From Planctomycetota bacterium (lineage in GTDB: Bacteria > Planctomycetota > UBA1135 > GCA-002748355): 38,907 nt of DNA. A program made the position numbers and the translations under genes. This document shows positions 27,444 through 36,028 of the stretch, piece by piece. The notes under the pieces are model-generated. The model was given only the letters and a program-made list of their open reading frames with translations, did not search any database and was not told where the DNA came from. Within the stretch, counting starts at the first letter, position 1, and each line of letters starts with the position of its first letter. The stretch is taken from the NCBI GenBank assembly GCA_002685965.1, contig NYZE01000040.1, forward strand, positions 1 through 38,907, given 5' to 3'.

Positions 27444-28667
27444 TCACTGCAGTACCTCGGCGTGGCCGAAGAAGCCACGATAACGCGCCGCGGCCTCATT
27501 GATGTGCGGGAAGGTGGTCGGGATTGCATCGCGCAGCGACTGCAGCTTGCGCTGGCTGCGCAGTAGACTCGACAACGTCACCTTGAGCGGCATGACGCCG
27601 CCTGAACGCACGACGACCCCGCCGTGGCGCGCCCGCTCCGGCAGCGCCCCGCGCGACGACACGACGACCGGAACACCACGGGCCAGCGCCTCATCGACGA
27701 CAAGGCCATAAGACTCGTCGCAAAGCGATGGGAAGACCGCGAGGTCGAGATCCATGGCCGGGTGCCGGTCGCCGGCATCGTAGGGGCCAGTCCAACGGAA
27801 CGGCACGCCACGCTCGTGCGCGAGGGCCCGCAGACCTTCGACGTACGCTGGATCGGGTGCGCCTCCGGAAACGATCAGCTCGACCTGGTCGCCACACTCG
27901 CCGAGTGCCTCGACAAGCAGATCCACGCCCTTTTCGGCGACGAGGTTGCCGAAGGTGCCCACGCGCAGCGGGTTCTCGGGGCCGCGCGGCGTGGCCTTCT
28001 CCTCGATTCGCGACAGCAGGCCGTGCGGTACGATCTCGACGCGACCTCGCCAGGGCAAGTGATGCTCGATCAACCGAGCCTGGGCTTCCGACGGGGCCGC
28101 GAGGAAAGTGGCACACTTGAGCTCGCGGTGCAGTTGCTCGTCGCGCTTGGCGATGCCCTCTGCCACCTGCTCGCTCGACTGCTCCGGCATGTCGGCGCCG
28201 ATACAGTCCACACACGAGTCGCGCTCGTCCTCGGCCGGACAGCGGGTCCCTTCGGGCGGGCGCCGGAAGAAGCGGGGGCAGGCCGTCCACAAATCGTGAA
28301 GCGTTACGCCGGCGCGAATGCCCAGGGCAGCGGCTCGTTGGCAAACGTCCCAGCCCAGAGTCGCCCAGTGGTGCACGTGCACACCATCGGGGCGCTCCTC
28401 ATAGAAGAGATCGGTGATGCGCTCGCCCGTCGTGCGGTAGCCCTCGAGGCCGTAGTTCTCCTCCGGATCCCGGCGCAACCGGAAGACCGGAACTTCGTCG
28501 TAGTCTTCGCGCCGTAGGTCGCCACCGGGCACTCGCTCTTCGCTACCTGCGAGAACGAACACCTCGTCACCGGCGGCAATGTGCGCACGCGCCAGGGCGA
28601 GCACGACCTGCTCGGTACCGCCGAGGAACTCCGGCGGAAAGTTGTGGACCGCGAGCCCGACCTTCAT
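27444..28667 (-). CDS. Glycosyltransferase family 4
   Basis: MKVGLAVHNFPPEFLGGTEQVVLALARAHIAAGDEVFVL; HDLWTACPRFFRRPPEGTRC; LRVGTFGNLVAEKGVDLLVEAL; LDLAVFPSLCDESYGLVVDEALARGVPVVVS. Confidence 0.92.
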   Translation of the reverse strand: MKVGLAVHNFPPEFLGGTEQVVLALARAHIAAGDEVFVLAGSEERVPGGDLRREDYDEVPVFRLRRDPEENYGLEGYRTTGERITDLFYEERPDGVHVHHWATLGWDVCQRAAALGIRAGVTLHDLWTACPRFFRRPPEGTRCPAEDERDSCVDCIGADMPEQSSEQVAEGIAKRDEQLHRELKCATFLAAPSEAQARLIEHHLPWRGRVEIVPHGLLSRIEEKATPRGPENPLRVGTFGNLVAEKGVDLLVEALGECGDQVELIVSGGAPDPAYVEGLRALAHERGVPFRWTGPYDAGDRHPAMDLDLAVFPSLCDESYGLVVDEALARGVPVVVSSRGALPERARHGGVVVRSGGVMPLKVTLSSLLRSQRKLQSLRDAIPTTFPHINEAAARYRGFFGHAEVLQ

Positions 28668-29320
28668 GTCGCGCTTCCTTCGCGAAACGCCTCGCCATAC
28701 CGGGACGTCTTGGGCAAGTAGACCGAGCGATGCGCTGCCAAGCCCATCAGCTGGTGCGGATAGTCGGTGTATGCAACCTGACTGGCATGCGCGAGCATCG
28801 CGTCACGCTTCTGGTCGGCGGTTGCGCTGATATCTACGATCCAGTCCGCCGGTAGCGGCGACCAGACTTCGTACTCGAGCACTCGCGGTAAGCTGCGGCC
28901 ATCGGCCCGCCGCCGCGCCAACAAACGCCGGAGCGCGGTGCAGCTGTTGGCGTGGTCCTGGTGCGCCTCTTCCACCCACGGCACGTAGACGAGATCGGGT
29001 TGCTCGCGCTCGAATACCGCGTCCATGTGATCGGCAACCATCTCGAAATCGTCGTCCGTGGCCTCGTGGTCATCCGGCAAGCCGAGAAACTCACAGCTAC
29101 AACCGCCGAGCACCTCGGCCGCCGCGCGCGCTTCATCGCGGCGCAGCTCGGCAATCTCGTCGCCGTACCGACCGTTCGGATCACCGTTGGTCCCGTCGGT
29201 CAGGAAGAGCAGGTGCACCCGATCACCCTGGCGCCGGTGCAGCGCGATCGTGCCACCCATCCCGCACGACTCGTCGTCGGGGTGGGGTGCGATCACGAGG
29301 ACGCGTCCGGCCGGTGGCAT
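28664..29320 (-). CDS. PIG-L/LmbE-family deacetylase
   Basis: MPPAGRVLVIAPHPDDESCGMGGTIALHRRQGDRVHLLFLTDGTNG; WVEEAHQDHANSCTALRRL; ATGA overlap with GT4. The ORF stays open upstream to 29512. Confidence 0.9.
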   Translation of the reverse strand: MPPAGRVLVIAPHPDDESCGMGGTIALHRRQGDRVHLLFLTDGTNGDPNGRYGDEIAELRRDEARAAAEVLGGCSCEFLGLPDDHEATDDDFEMVADHMDAVFEREQPDLVYVPWVEEAHQDHANSCTALRRLLARRRADGRSLPRVLEYEVWSPLPADWIVDISATADQKRDAMLAHASQVAYTDYPHQLMGLAAHRSVYLPKTSRYGEAFREGSAT

Positions 29321-29418
29321 GAGGATCTCGGGAGGATGCACGGAAGGAGATTGTACCGGTTGCTTCGGCGAGTCAGCTGCCGCGGCTGAAGGCTTACTGC
29401 GAGGCTCGGGCTCGTTGG

Positions 29419-30339
29419 TCAACTGAGCGCCTGCCGCACGACCCTCTTGAGGTCGGCCCGCGCGTCCCGCCTGTGCTGTGGGTTTCCGTGCCGACGGCCC
29501 AGGACCCACCATTCCTGCATCGCCCGCAGCCGGATCATCCCACGCACGATCCAGCGCCCCAAGCGCCCGTAGTGCTTGCTGTAATAGGCGATCCGGTCCT
29601 TGGCCCAGCGCGGCGCCATCCCCCTGAACGTCCGCGTCGACGCGCCGGCGTGGTGCATGACCTCAGGTGTCGCCAAATACCGCACCTTCTCGCCGCAATC
29701 GGCCATGCGCCGGCACAGATCAACGTCGTTGAAGAACAACCACATCCTCTCGTCCATGCCGTTGAGCTGCTCCCAGACCTCACGCCGGACGAGCAAGCAC
29801 GTGCCGGGAGGCTGCAACACATCCGCATCGTGTAGGTGATCGAAATCGCGACAGTGGTAGTTGTCATCGATGCGGCGCAGCAGTGGCCAGCGACTCCACC
29901 ACATGTCGTAGACCAGCGCCACCGTGAGCGTCGGCCAGCGCATGCAGGCCCGCTGTAGGCTGCCGTCCGGAGCGACCAAACGCGGCGCCGCAGCCGCGTA
30001 TTGCGGGGCCTTGTCGAGGAAGTCAACGAGCGCGTCGACCGCCCCCGGCTGCACTTCGGTGTCGGAGCCGAGCAGACACAGGTAGCGTCCGCGGGCCGCA
30101 CCCGCGAGGCGGTCGTTCCCAGCGGCGTAGCCGAGGTTGGTCGCCGCCACACGGAGCGAAAGGTGGGGAAAGCGCTTGCCGATCGCCTGGACACTCGTGT
30201 CGTCGCTGGCGTTGTCGAGCACGAGGATCTCACGCCCGTAGCGTGTCTCGTCGGCCTCGAGCGCACCCAGGCAGGCCAGGGTCAACGCCTCCGTGTTCCA
30301 GGACAGCATGAGCACCGAGACGTCGGGATCCGGCGTCAT
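29419..30339 (-). CDS. Glycosyltransferase family 2 (rhamnosyltransferase-like)
   Basis: DVSVLMLSWNTEALTLACLGALEADETRYGREILVLDNASDDTS; NLGYAAGNDRLAGAARGRYLCLLGSDTEV; MDERMWLFFNDVDLCRRMADCGEKVRYLATPEVMHHAG. Confidence 0.9.
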   Translation of the reverse strand: MTPDPDVSVLMLSWNTEALTLACLGALEADETRYGREILVLDNASDDTSVQAIGKRFPHLSLRVAATNLGYAAGNDRLAGAARGRYLCLLGSDTEVQPGAVDALVDFLDKAPQYAAAAPRLVAPDGSLQRACMRWPTLTVALVYDMWWSRWPLLRRIDDNYHCRDFDHLHDADVLQPPGTCLLVRREVWEQLNGMDERMWLFFNDVDLCRRMADCGEKVRYLATPEVMHHAGASTRTFRGMAPRWAKDRIAYYSKHYGRLGRWIVRGMIRLRAMQEWWVLGRRHGNPQHRRDARADLKRVVRQALS

Positions 30340-30342
30340 CGT

Positions 30343-31575
30343 CTACTGGGTGCCATTGCCGTTGTCGCCGCAGCCGGGGTGGCCAACACGGCGGAAGCGA
30401 TACACGGACAGCTCTTCGGGCTCGGGATGGGACAGATCGACCGCGCGCAGGAAGTACTCCGAGTCGCCGAAGGCGTTCCAAAACGACGGGCCCGGCGTCC
30501 AGGTGCTGCCCTTGCCGGGGATCGCCGCGGCGAGCAGGAAGCCAGCGTCCTGGCACAGTTCGAGCACGAAGCGCTCACAGTGCCGGCCGAGGTGGATCGT
30601 CGGCGGTTCGTTCACGTCGCCGAGATCGACGGCCCGCGTCGACAAGCGCTGGCGCGCACGCGAGGCGAACGGCGACCCGAGGAAACGCCGACATAGACGC
30701 TCCGACAAGCGGCCAACCCAGCCATACCACTTGCCATAGTAGTAGTCGCGGGCGAGCCAGTAGCGCCGCTGCGCTTCATCGGTGTTGGTCGCGGCCGAAC
30801 GGTTGTAGAAGTGGGCCATCGCCGCACTCTTGACCATGACAAGCCGCTTGCCGGTCAACGAGACGCGCCGGAACAGGTCGGTGTCCTCGTAGTAGAGCGG
30901 AAACTCGGGGTCGAAGAGTCCCCCCATGGCGTCGATCTGCTGCCGCGACAAGAACACGCACGCGCCCGACAGCATGTCGAGGGTCACGTCCTCCTCGCTC
31001 GTATAGACGCGCAACGCGTTGCGCAGGCGCGCATCTACATAGCGGCGGTTGACCCAGCAGAACGAGTGCGCCAGCGTGCAGAACCAGAGGTCCCACAGGG
31101 TCGGTAGAATATTGGGTGGCAGCAGAACTTCGCAGCCGCGCTCCCAGTAGCCAACCGGCCCGACCGCGCCGATGTCGTCGCTCTCACGCAGTGCTGCGTA
31201 GAGTTCGGTGACGCAGTTCGGCAACAGAACGAGGTCGGGGTTGAGCACGAAGGCGTACTCACCGCGCGCGTAGGACCAGGCCAGGTTCATGCCGCGGGCA
31301 TAGCCGGCGTTCTCGCGGTGCATGACGACGCGCCCGGGCAGGTGCTCGCTCGCGGCGAGTTCGCGGATGAGCGCGAGCTCGGTCTCGTGCTGCATCGGCG
31401 ATGCGTTGTCGACAAAGATGAACTCGACGCGCAGCGGCCGCCCATCAGGCGCGCGCGCATCTTGCGCGGCAAGCGACCGCAGCATATCGAGAGCCAACTG
31501 GGCCGTGTTGTAGTTGACGACGAGCGCCGAGACGTCGACGCATTCGGACCCGGCTGGCTGCGGCGAGCCGCTCAA
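30343..31575 (-). CDS. Glycosyltransferase family 2
   Basis: VDVSALVVNYNTAQLALDMLRSLAAQ; VEFIFVDNASPMQHET; ENAGYARGMNLAWSYARGEYAFVLNPDLVL; GGLFDPEFPLYYEDTDLFRRVSLTGKRLVMVKSAAMAHFYNRS. Confidence 0.9.
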   Translation of the reverse strand: MSGSPQPAGSECVDVSALVVNYNTAQLALDMLRSLAAQDARAPDGRPLRVEFIFVDNASPMQHETELALIRELAASEHLPGRVVMHRENAGYARGMNLAWSYARGEYAFVLNPDLVLLPNCVTELYAALRESDDIGAVGPVGYWERGCEVLLPPNILPTLWDLWFCTLAHSFCWVNRRYVDARLRNALRVYTSEEDVTLDMLSGACVFLSRQQIDAMGGLFDPEFPLYYEDTDLFRRVSLTGKRLVMVKSAAMAHFYNRSAATNTDEAQRRYWLARDYYYGKWYGWVGRLSERLCRRFLGSPFASRARQRLSTRAVDLGDVNEPPTIHLGRHCERFVLELCQDAGFLLAAAIPGKGSTWTPGPSFWNAFGDSEYFLRAVDLSHPEPEELSVYRFRRVGHPGCGDNGNGTQ

Positions 31576-32810
31576 ACAGTCTCCCCGTTGCCGTCTCGCA
31601 CGGTCCAGCTGTGCTCCTGCAGGAGCAGGCCCACTTCCTTGCCCTCATTGAGCACGATCACGTTGTCGGGTGCGATCAGCTGGTGGTAGCGGTGCACTCC
31701 GGTCCCATCCATCAACCAGACCCAGACGACGAACTCTCCGCTCAACAGCCGCAGGCTGTGTAGATCGAGGTCGACGATGCCCTCGGTGCGATCGACGATG
31801 ACGCCGTCCATCTCGGTCGTGTGACCGAACGCGAGCGACGTGTCCGTCCGCGTGAAGCCGATGCCGAGACACAGCTTCTCCGGCCCTGCCTCGTCGTTCT
31901 TGTAGTGCACGCGCACGCGTACGTCCTCGCCCGGGCGGAACTTGTAGCACGGCTCGTCGGTATCCGGCCGCAGCACACCGATACTCTCCACGTGCGGCCC
32001 CTTCGGTCCTCGGTCCAGCGCCTCGCCGGGTGCGTCCTCGAGGACGTCCGCCTCATGCCCAACGAGCGTCTTCTCGTACGTCGCGTATTCGTTGGTCACC
32101 GAGATCGCATCCGAATGCAGGCGGCAGCGCCCCTCGTGGATCCACAGCGCCTCGTCACACAGTTGGCGCACGTCATAAAGCGAATGCGAGCAGAACAGGA
32201 TCGTCTTGCCACTGTCCTTGAAGCCCCAAATCTTGCGCACGCACTTCTGCTGGAACGCCATGTCTCCGACGGCCAGGATCTCATCAATGATCAGGACATC
32301 GGGATCGACGGCAACCGCCGTCGAGAACGCGAGCCGACAAATCATGCCGCTCGAGTAGGTGCGAATCGGCTGATCGATGTAGTCATGGAGCTCGGAGAAC
32401 CGGAGGATGTTCTCGAAACGCGCCTCGGTCTCCTCGCGTGACAGCCCGAGCAGCGCCGCATTGAGGTAAACGTTCTCACGGCCCGAGAAGTCCTTGTGGA
32501 AGCCCGCACCGAGTTCGAGCAGACTCGCGACGCGTCCCCGGATCACATAGCGACCGCGTGACGGGAAGGTGGTCCCGGCCAGGATCTTCAGCAGCGTGCT
32601 CTTGCCGGCGCCGTTGGCACCGACCAGGCCGATTGTGCGGGCCGGCAGCATCTTCAGGTTGATGTCCTGCAGCGCCCAGACCTTGCGGTGCCGTTGCTTG
32701 CGATCGAGCACCTCGAGCACGCGCTGATATGGCGTGCCGTAGATGCGGTACTCCTTGCAGAGGTCTTCGACCTCGATGGCGTGCTCTTCGATCGCGCGCG
32801 GGCCCGTCAT
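31572..32810 (-). CDS. Polysaccharide ABC transporter ATP-binding protein with C-terminal Wzt_C-like domain
   Basis: IGLVGANGAGKSTLLKILAGTTFPSRGRYVIRGRVASLLELGAGFHKDFSGRENVYLNAALLGLS; YSSGMICRLAFSTAVAVDPDVLIIDEILAVGDMAFQQKC; ~150-aa beta-rich C-terminus after the NBD. Confidence 0.93.
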   Translation of the reverse strand: MTGPRAIEEHAIEVEDLCKEYRIYGTPYQRVLEVLDRKQRHRKVWALQDINLKMLPARTIGLVGANGAGKSTLLKILAGTTFPSRGRYVIRGRVASLLELGAGFHKDFSGRENVYLNAALLGLSREETEARFENILRFSELHDYIDQPIRTYSSGMICRLAFSTAVAVDPDVLIIDEILAVGDMAFQQKCVRKIWGFKDSGKTILFCSHSLYDVRQLCDEALWIHEGRCRLHSDAISVTNEYATYEKTLVGHEADVLEDAPGEALDRGPKGPHVESIGVLRPDTDEPCYKFRPGEDVRVRVHYKNDEAGPEKLCLGIGFTRTDTSLAFGHTTEMDGVIVDRTEGIVDLDLHSLRLLSGEFVVWVWLMDGTGVHRYHQLIAPDNVIVLNEGKEVGLLLQEHSWTVRDGNGETV

Positions 32811-32812
32811 GG

Positions 32813-33727
32813 TCAAACCTCGTCCGCGAACCGGTGCTGAAGCGAACGGAAGACGAGGAAGCCGATGACGAACATCACCAGCGCGAAGGGCAGCGCATGC
32901 AGCGAATGCATGAAGGCATCACCCGTCGTCTGCAGAGGGAAGCCAACCCCGAGCGCGGCACGGTGGCCGGCCAAGATGTGCTCCATGGGGTTGCACCAGG
33001 CAACCGAGGCAACCAGGGCCTGGCTCTCCGGTGTGAGCAGGGTGGGGTGCCAGAACACCGGCGTGGCGAAGAACCACAGCGTGGCCAAAATGGGATAGAT
33101 CTGCGCCAGATCGCGCATGAACACGAAGCCGCCAGCGAGCAACAGCGACAGACCGAGCGTGAAGATCGCCTGCACGACGAGGACGGCCGGCAAGGCCAAC
33201 AGCGACATGCCTGGCAGGGCCCAGCCCGTGCACAAGGCGAGGATCATGTAGACGATGACGCCGACGGCGTAGACGATCAGGTTGACGGCAATCAGGTGTA
33301 GCGGCAGAAGTTGGGCCGGGAACGCGACCTTCTGGATCAGATTGCCGTTGTCGACAACGAGCCCAACCGCGCGCGTCGTCGTCTCGATGAACGCCGTCCA
33401 TGCGAGGATGCCGATGAAGAGGTAGAGCGGGTACGACATCGGGCTCGGAGGCATGTCCCGCATGTTGAACAGGATCCCGAACACCAAGTAATAGGTCGCG
33501 AACAGGAAGAACGGGTGGATGAGCACCCAGACCCCGCCGAGTAGACTGCCGCGGAAGCGTCCCAAAAACTCACGCCGGAAGAAGTTGCGTAACAGCGAGT
33601 CGTGCCGCCAGGCCAACCTCGGGTAATCCAGGACCTCACGCAGGTAGCGCGCCGGCGAGGGCCGATCCTGAACGGCGTCGTAGCCGTGCACGTCACTGTT
33701 CGGGCTGTGAGTCTGCGGCGAGGACAT
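32813..33727 (-). CDS. ABC-2 type polysaccharide export permease (Wzm/TagG-like)
   Basis: RYLREVLDYPRLAWRHDSLLRNFFRREFLGRFRGSLLGGVWVLIHPFFLFATYYLVFGILFNMRD; hydrophobic helices; ...LVASVAWCNPMEHILAGHRAAL; immediately upstream of the Wzt-like gene. Confidence 0.92.
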   Translation of the reverse strand: MSSPQTHSPNSDVHGYDAVQDRPSPARYLREVLDYPRLAWRHDSLLRNFFRREFLGRFRGSLLGGVWVLIHPFFLFATYYLVFGILFNMRDMPPSPMSYPLYLFIGILAWTAFIETTTRAVGLVVDNGNLIQKVAFPAQLLPLHLIAVNLIVYAVGVIVYMILALCTGWALPGMSLLALPAVLVVQAIFTLGLSLLLAGGFVFMRDLAQIYPILATLWFFATPVFWHPTLLTPESQALVASVAWCNPMEHILAGHRAALGVGFPLQTTGDAFMHSLHALPFALVMFVIGFLVFRSLQHRFADEV

Positions 33728-33768
33728 CGCGAGGAACTAGAGCTTATCGGCCAGGAACGCCCGGCTAC

Positions 33769-34287
33769 TCACTGCTTCAATCGAGATGGATCCTCGATCT
33801 TGACTCCCCTGACCCGCCGTGGCCGCTCGCCGGCCGCCTGCGCCAGACGTAGCTGGAGGTGGCGCGCCAGTAACGCCTCGACACGCCGGTCTTGCCCATC
33901 GGACTTCCAGTCCTCCTCCTTGGGGTCCAGCGGTGTCGCCATATCCACGTGGCGCTGGCGTTCCACGTAGTAGCGGACCTGGAGCTTGGGGGCCTTCGGA
34001 TGGTCGCCGGCCTCAGCCTGGACCACCTCGAAGTAGGCCCGGCTGCGCCGGCCCTTGCCCCAGGCCGCCAGCTTGTTCTTCCAGCGCGTCCTGATGGTCC
34101 CAAGGCCACGATCGATCTTGGCCGGATCGATCCGGAACTCGGTACGCGCGGTCCCGAGGCAAGCGTCGAAGATGTTGTCGAAGGTCAGGTCGTGTTGTGC
34201 CGGCTGCTCCCAGTAGTAGCGATAGTACGATTCGCAGGAAGCTAACGGCAGTAAGGCGACCACGAGTAAGGGGAGTGCGCGGAACAT
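33769..34287 (-). CDS. Lipoprotein of unknown function
   Basis: MFRALPLLVVALLPLASCESYYRYYWEQPAQHD (lipobox); 172 aa; no recognised domain. Confidence 0.65.
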   Translation of the reverse strand: MFRALPLLVVALLPLASCESYYRYYWEQPAQHDLTFDNIFDACLGTARTEFRIDPAKIDRGLGTIRTRWKNKLAAWGKGRRSRAYFEVVQAEAGDHPKAPKLQVRYYVERQRHVDMATPLDPKEEDWKSDGQDRRVEALLARHLQLRLAQAAGERPRRVRGVKIEDPSRLKQ

Positions 34288-34335
34288 CGGGCGGACACTC
34301 TAGCAGCGCTCGGTGTTTCAGGGAGCAGCCTGGCG

Positions 34336-35943
34336 CTAAAGCGCGCGAAACTGGTTGGTCGCCCTGCCCAAGGCCCGCTTGCGGGCCTTGGTGCGCTGTT
34401 CGGCCGGCAAGCGCCGCAATAGGGCTCGGGCGTCCGCCACCCGAGCTGTCTGTAAGGCGGCCTCAAACAACCGTGCTGTGAGGGAGGCACCACCGCTGGC
34501 GAGCGGATCGACCTCGGCCAACTCGCCGATGAGTGCGAAGAGCTCAGGATCGCGGCGCCGGAGCTCGAAGTGCGTGTGCCCGTGCGTGACCGGCTGGCCG
34601 GCAACCTTCACATAGGAGAAGAAGGCCTCGACCCCTTGGGCGAAGTACTCGGCCTCGTTGGAAGCGGCGTAGTAGTCGAGGCAGAGTCCGTCGCGCTTGG
34701 CCCGCCGATACAAGACGGTGATGCGATCGCGTTTGACCCTCGGCAGCGCGTAGAGGTGCACCTGGTGCGCGAGCTCGTGCACCAGGGTCTGGAAGCCGCC
34801 CGTGTGGGCATCGTCCAGCGCTTCGACGCCGGTCGCCGCGCACAGACCGCCGATGCCGCGCACGTCGTCCCAGACCCGGCCGTCGAAGGTACGCCTGCCA
34901 CGCAGCCAGGCGCGCTCGCTAGCGTCAGTCGTGCGCTCGCACTCGTGCATGAGGTCGTGTCGACCGCCGTTCTTGGCTACCCGCCGCAGCCAGCCGGCGA
35001 ACGGTAGCGCACTCCAGACGACCATGCGCTGGCGAGCCCGGTCGAGTTGGCCGAAGGCGGGAAAGAACTTCCGCATGCCCCTGGGCAAACGCCGCTCGCT
35101 GCCCAAGCGGTTCCTCAGGAGGTCGGTCCACAAACGATCGTAGAACGCATCTCGCACCAGCGGCACGCGCGAGCGGTCGATGGTCAGGAGCAACTCACCG
35201 AGCATGCGCAGGGCCGTCGAGTGCGATGGGTGTGCATCGAGGTGCGCAATCATCCGCGTTTGCGCCTTGCCGAAATGGCCCTTGCGCTGCAAGCAAGCCG
35301 CGTGCTGCAACTCATCCGATGCCGGCGCCGACGCCACCGGCAGCAGCCCGGTACCGAGCCGAACCAAGGCCTCGATGTTGCGCGGCTGCTGCTGCAGCAC
35401 GACGCGGTAGCTCTCTTCGGCCTCGACGAGGCGACGGTTGCGGTAGAGCGCCGCGGCATGCGCGGCCCGCATGTCGGCATTGCCGAGCCCGACCCTGACC
35501 TTTGCGGCTTCTGCCACGCGCAGGGCATCCGTGAACGTACCGGCTCTGATCAGCGCCCTGACGTGCAGCGCCAAGGCGCCGGTGTCCGAGGGTCTGCGGC
35601 CCAGCACCGAGCGCGCGTAGCGCAGCGCAATCTGCGCCTGTCCAATCATCAGCCAGCTCCTGCCCAGGCCGGTTTCCGCCTCACAAAGCAGGTCTGGGGC
35701 AGTCTCGGCCTGAACTCTCAGGGCACGCCAAGCGGCGAAGGCCAGGCCCGGATCACTGCGCAGCCCGCGTTCGCCCATGGACACAAGCACCGGAGCCGGC
35801 TGGTCCACCAGCGTTGCGAGGCTCGGATTCTTCGATGAGCCCGAGGGGTCGGGACCTTCGCCGTGCGCAAGGCCGCCGGAGCACAATGCCAACGCGACCA
35901 AGGCAGGGAGGCCCCGCCTGGGTGAGCGGGGTGAGGGGAACAC
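34336..35943 (-). CDS. Secreted/anchored TPR-like protein with gluzincin-type metallopeptidase motif
   Basis: MFPSPRSPRRGLPALVALALCSGGLA signal; TPR-like helical repeats; TLVHELAHQVHLYALPRVKRD (HExxH) and NEAEYFAQGVEAFFS (candidate third ligand Glu). Confidence 0.7.
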   Translation of the reverse strand: MFPSPRSPRRGLPALVALALCSGGLAHGEGPDPSGSSKNPSLATLVDQPAPVLVSMGERGLRSDPGLAFAAWRALRVQAETAPDLLCEAETGLGRSWLMIGQAQIALRYARSVLGRRPSDTGALALHVRALIRAGTFTDALRVAEAAKVRVGLGNADMRAAHAAALYRNRRLVEAEESYRVVLQQQPRNIEALVRLGTGLLPVASAPASDELQHAACLQRKGHFGKAQTRMIAHLDAHPSHSTALRMLGELLLTIDRSRVPLVRDAFYDRLWTDLLRNRLGSERRLPRGMRKFFPAFGQLDRARQRMVVWSALPFAGWLRRVAKNGGRHDLMHECERTTDASERAWLRGRRTFDGRVWDDVRGIGGLCAATGVEALDDAHTGGFQTLVHELAHQVHLYALPRVKRDRITVLYRRAKRDGLCLDYYAASNEAEYFAQGVEAFFSYVKVAGQPVTHGHTHFELRRRDPELFALIGELAEVDPLASGGASLTARLFEAALQTARVADARALLRRLPAEQRTKARKRALGRATNQFRAL

Positions 35944-36028
35944 CTAAAAGCCTAGCACCCCGGGACGGGACGTGCGTCATGGCGGCCGGAGCGCCGCTTC
36001 CCTATCGTTCCGCGCCGTGCGCCTCGAC

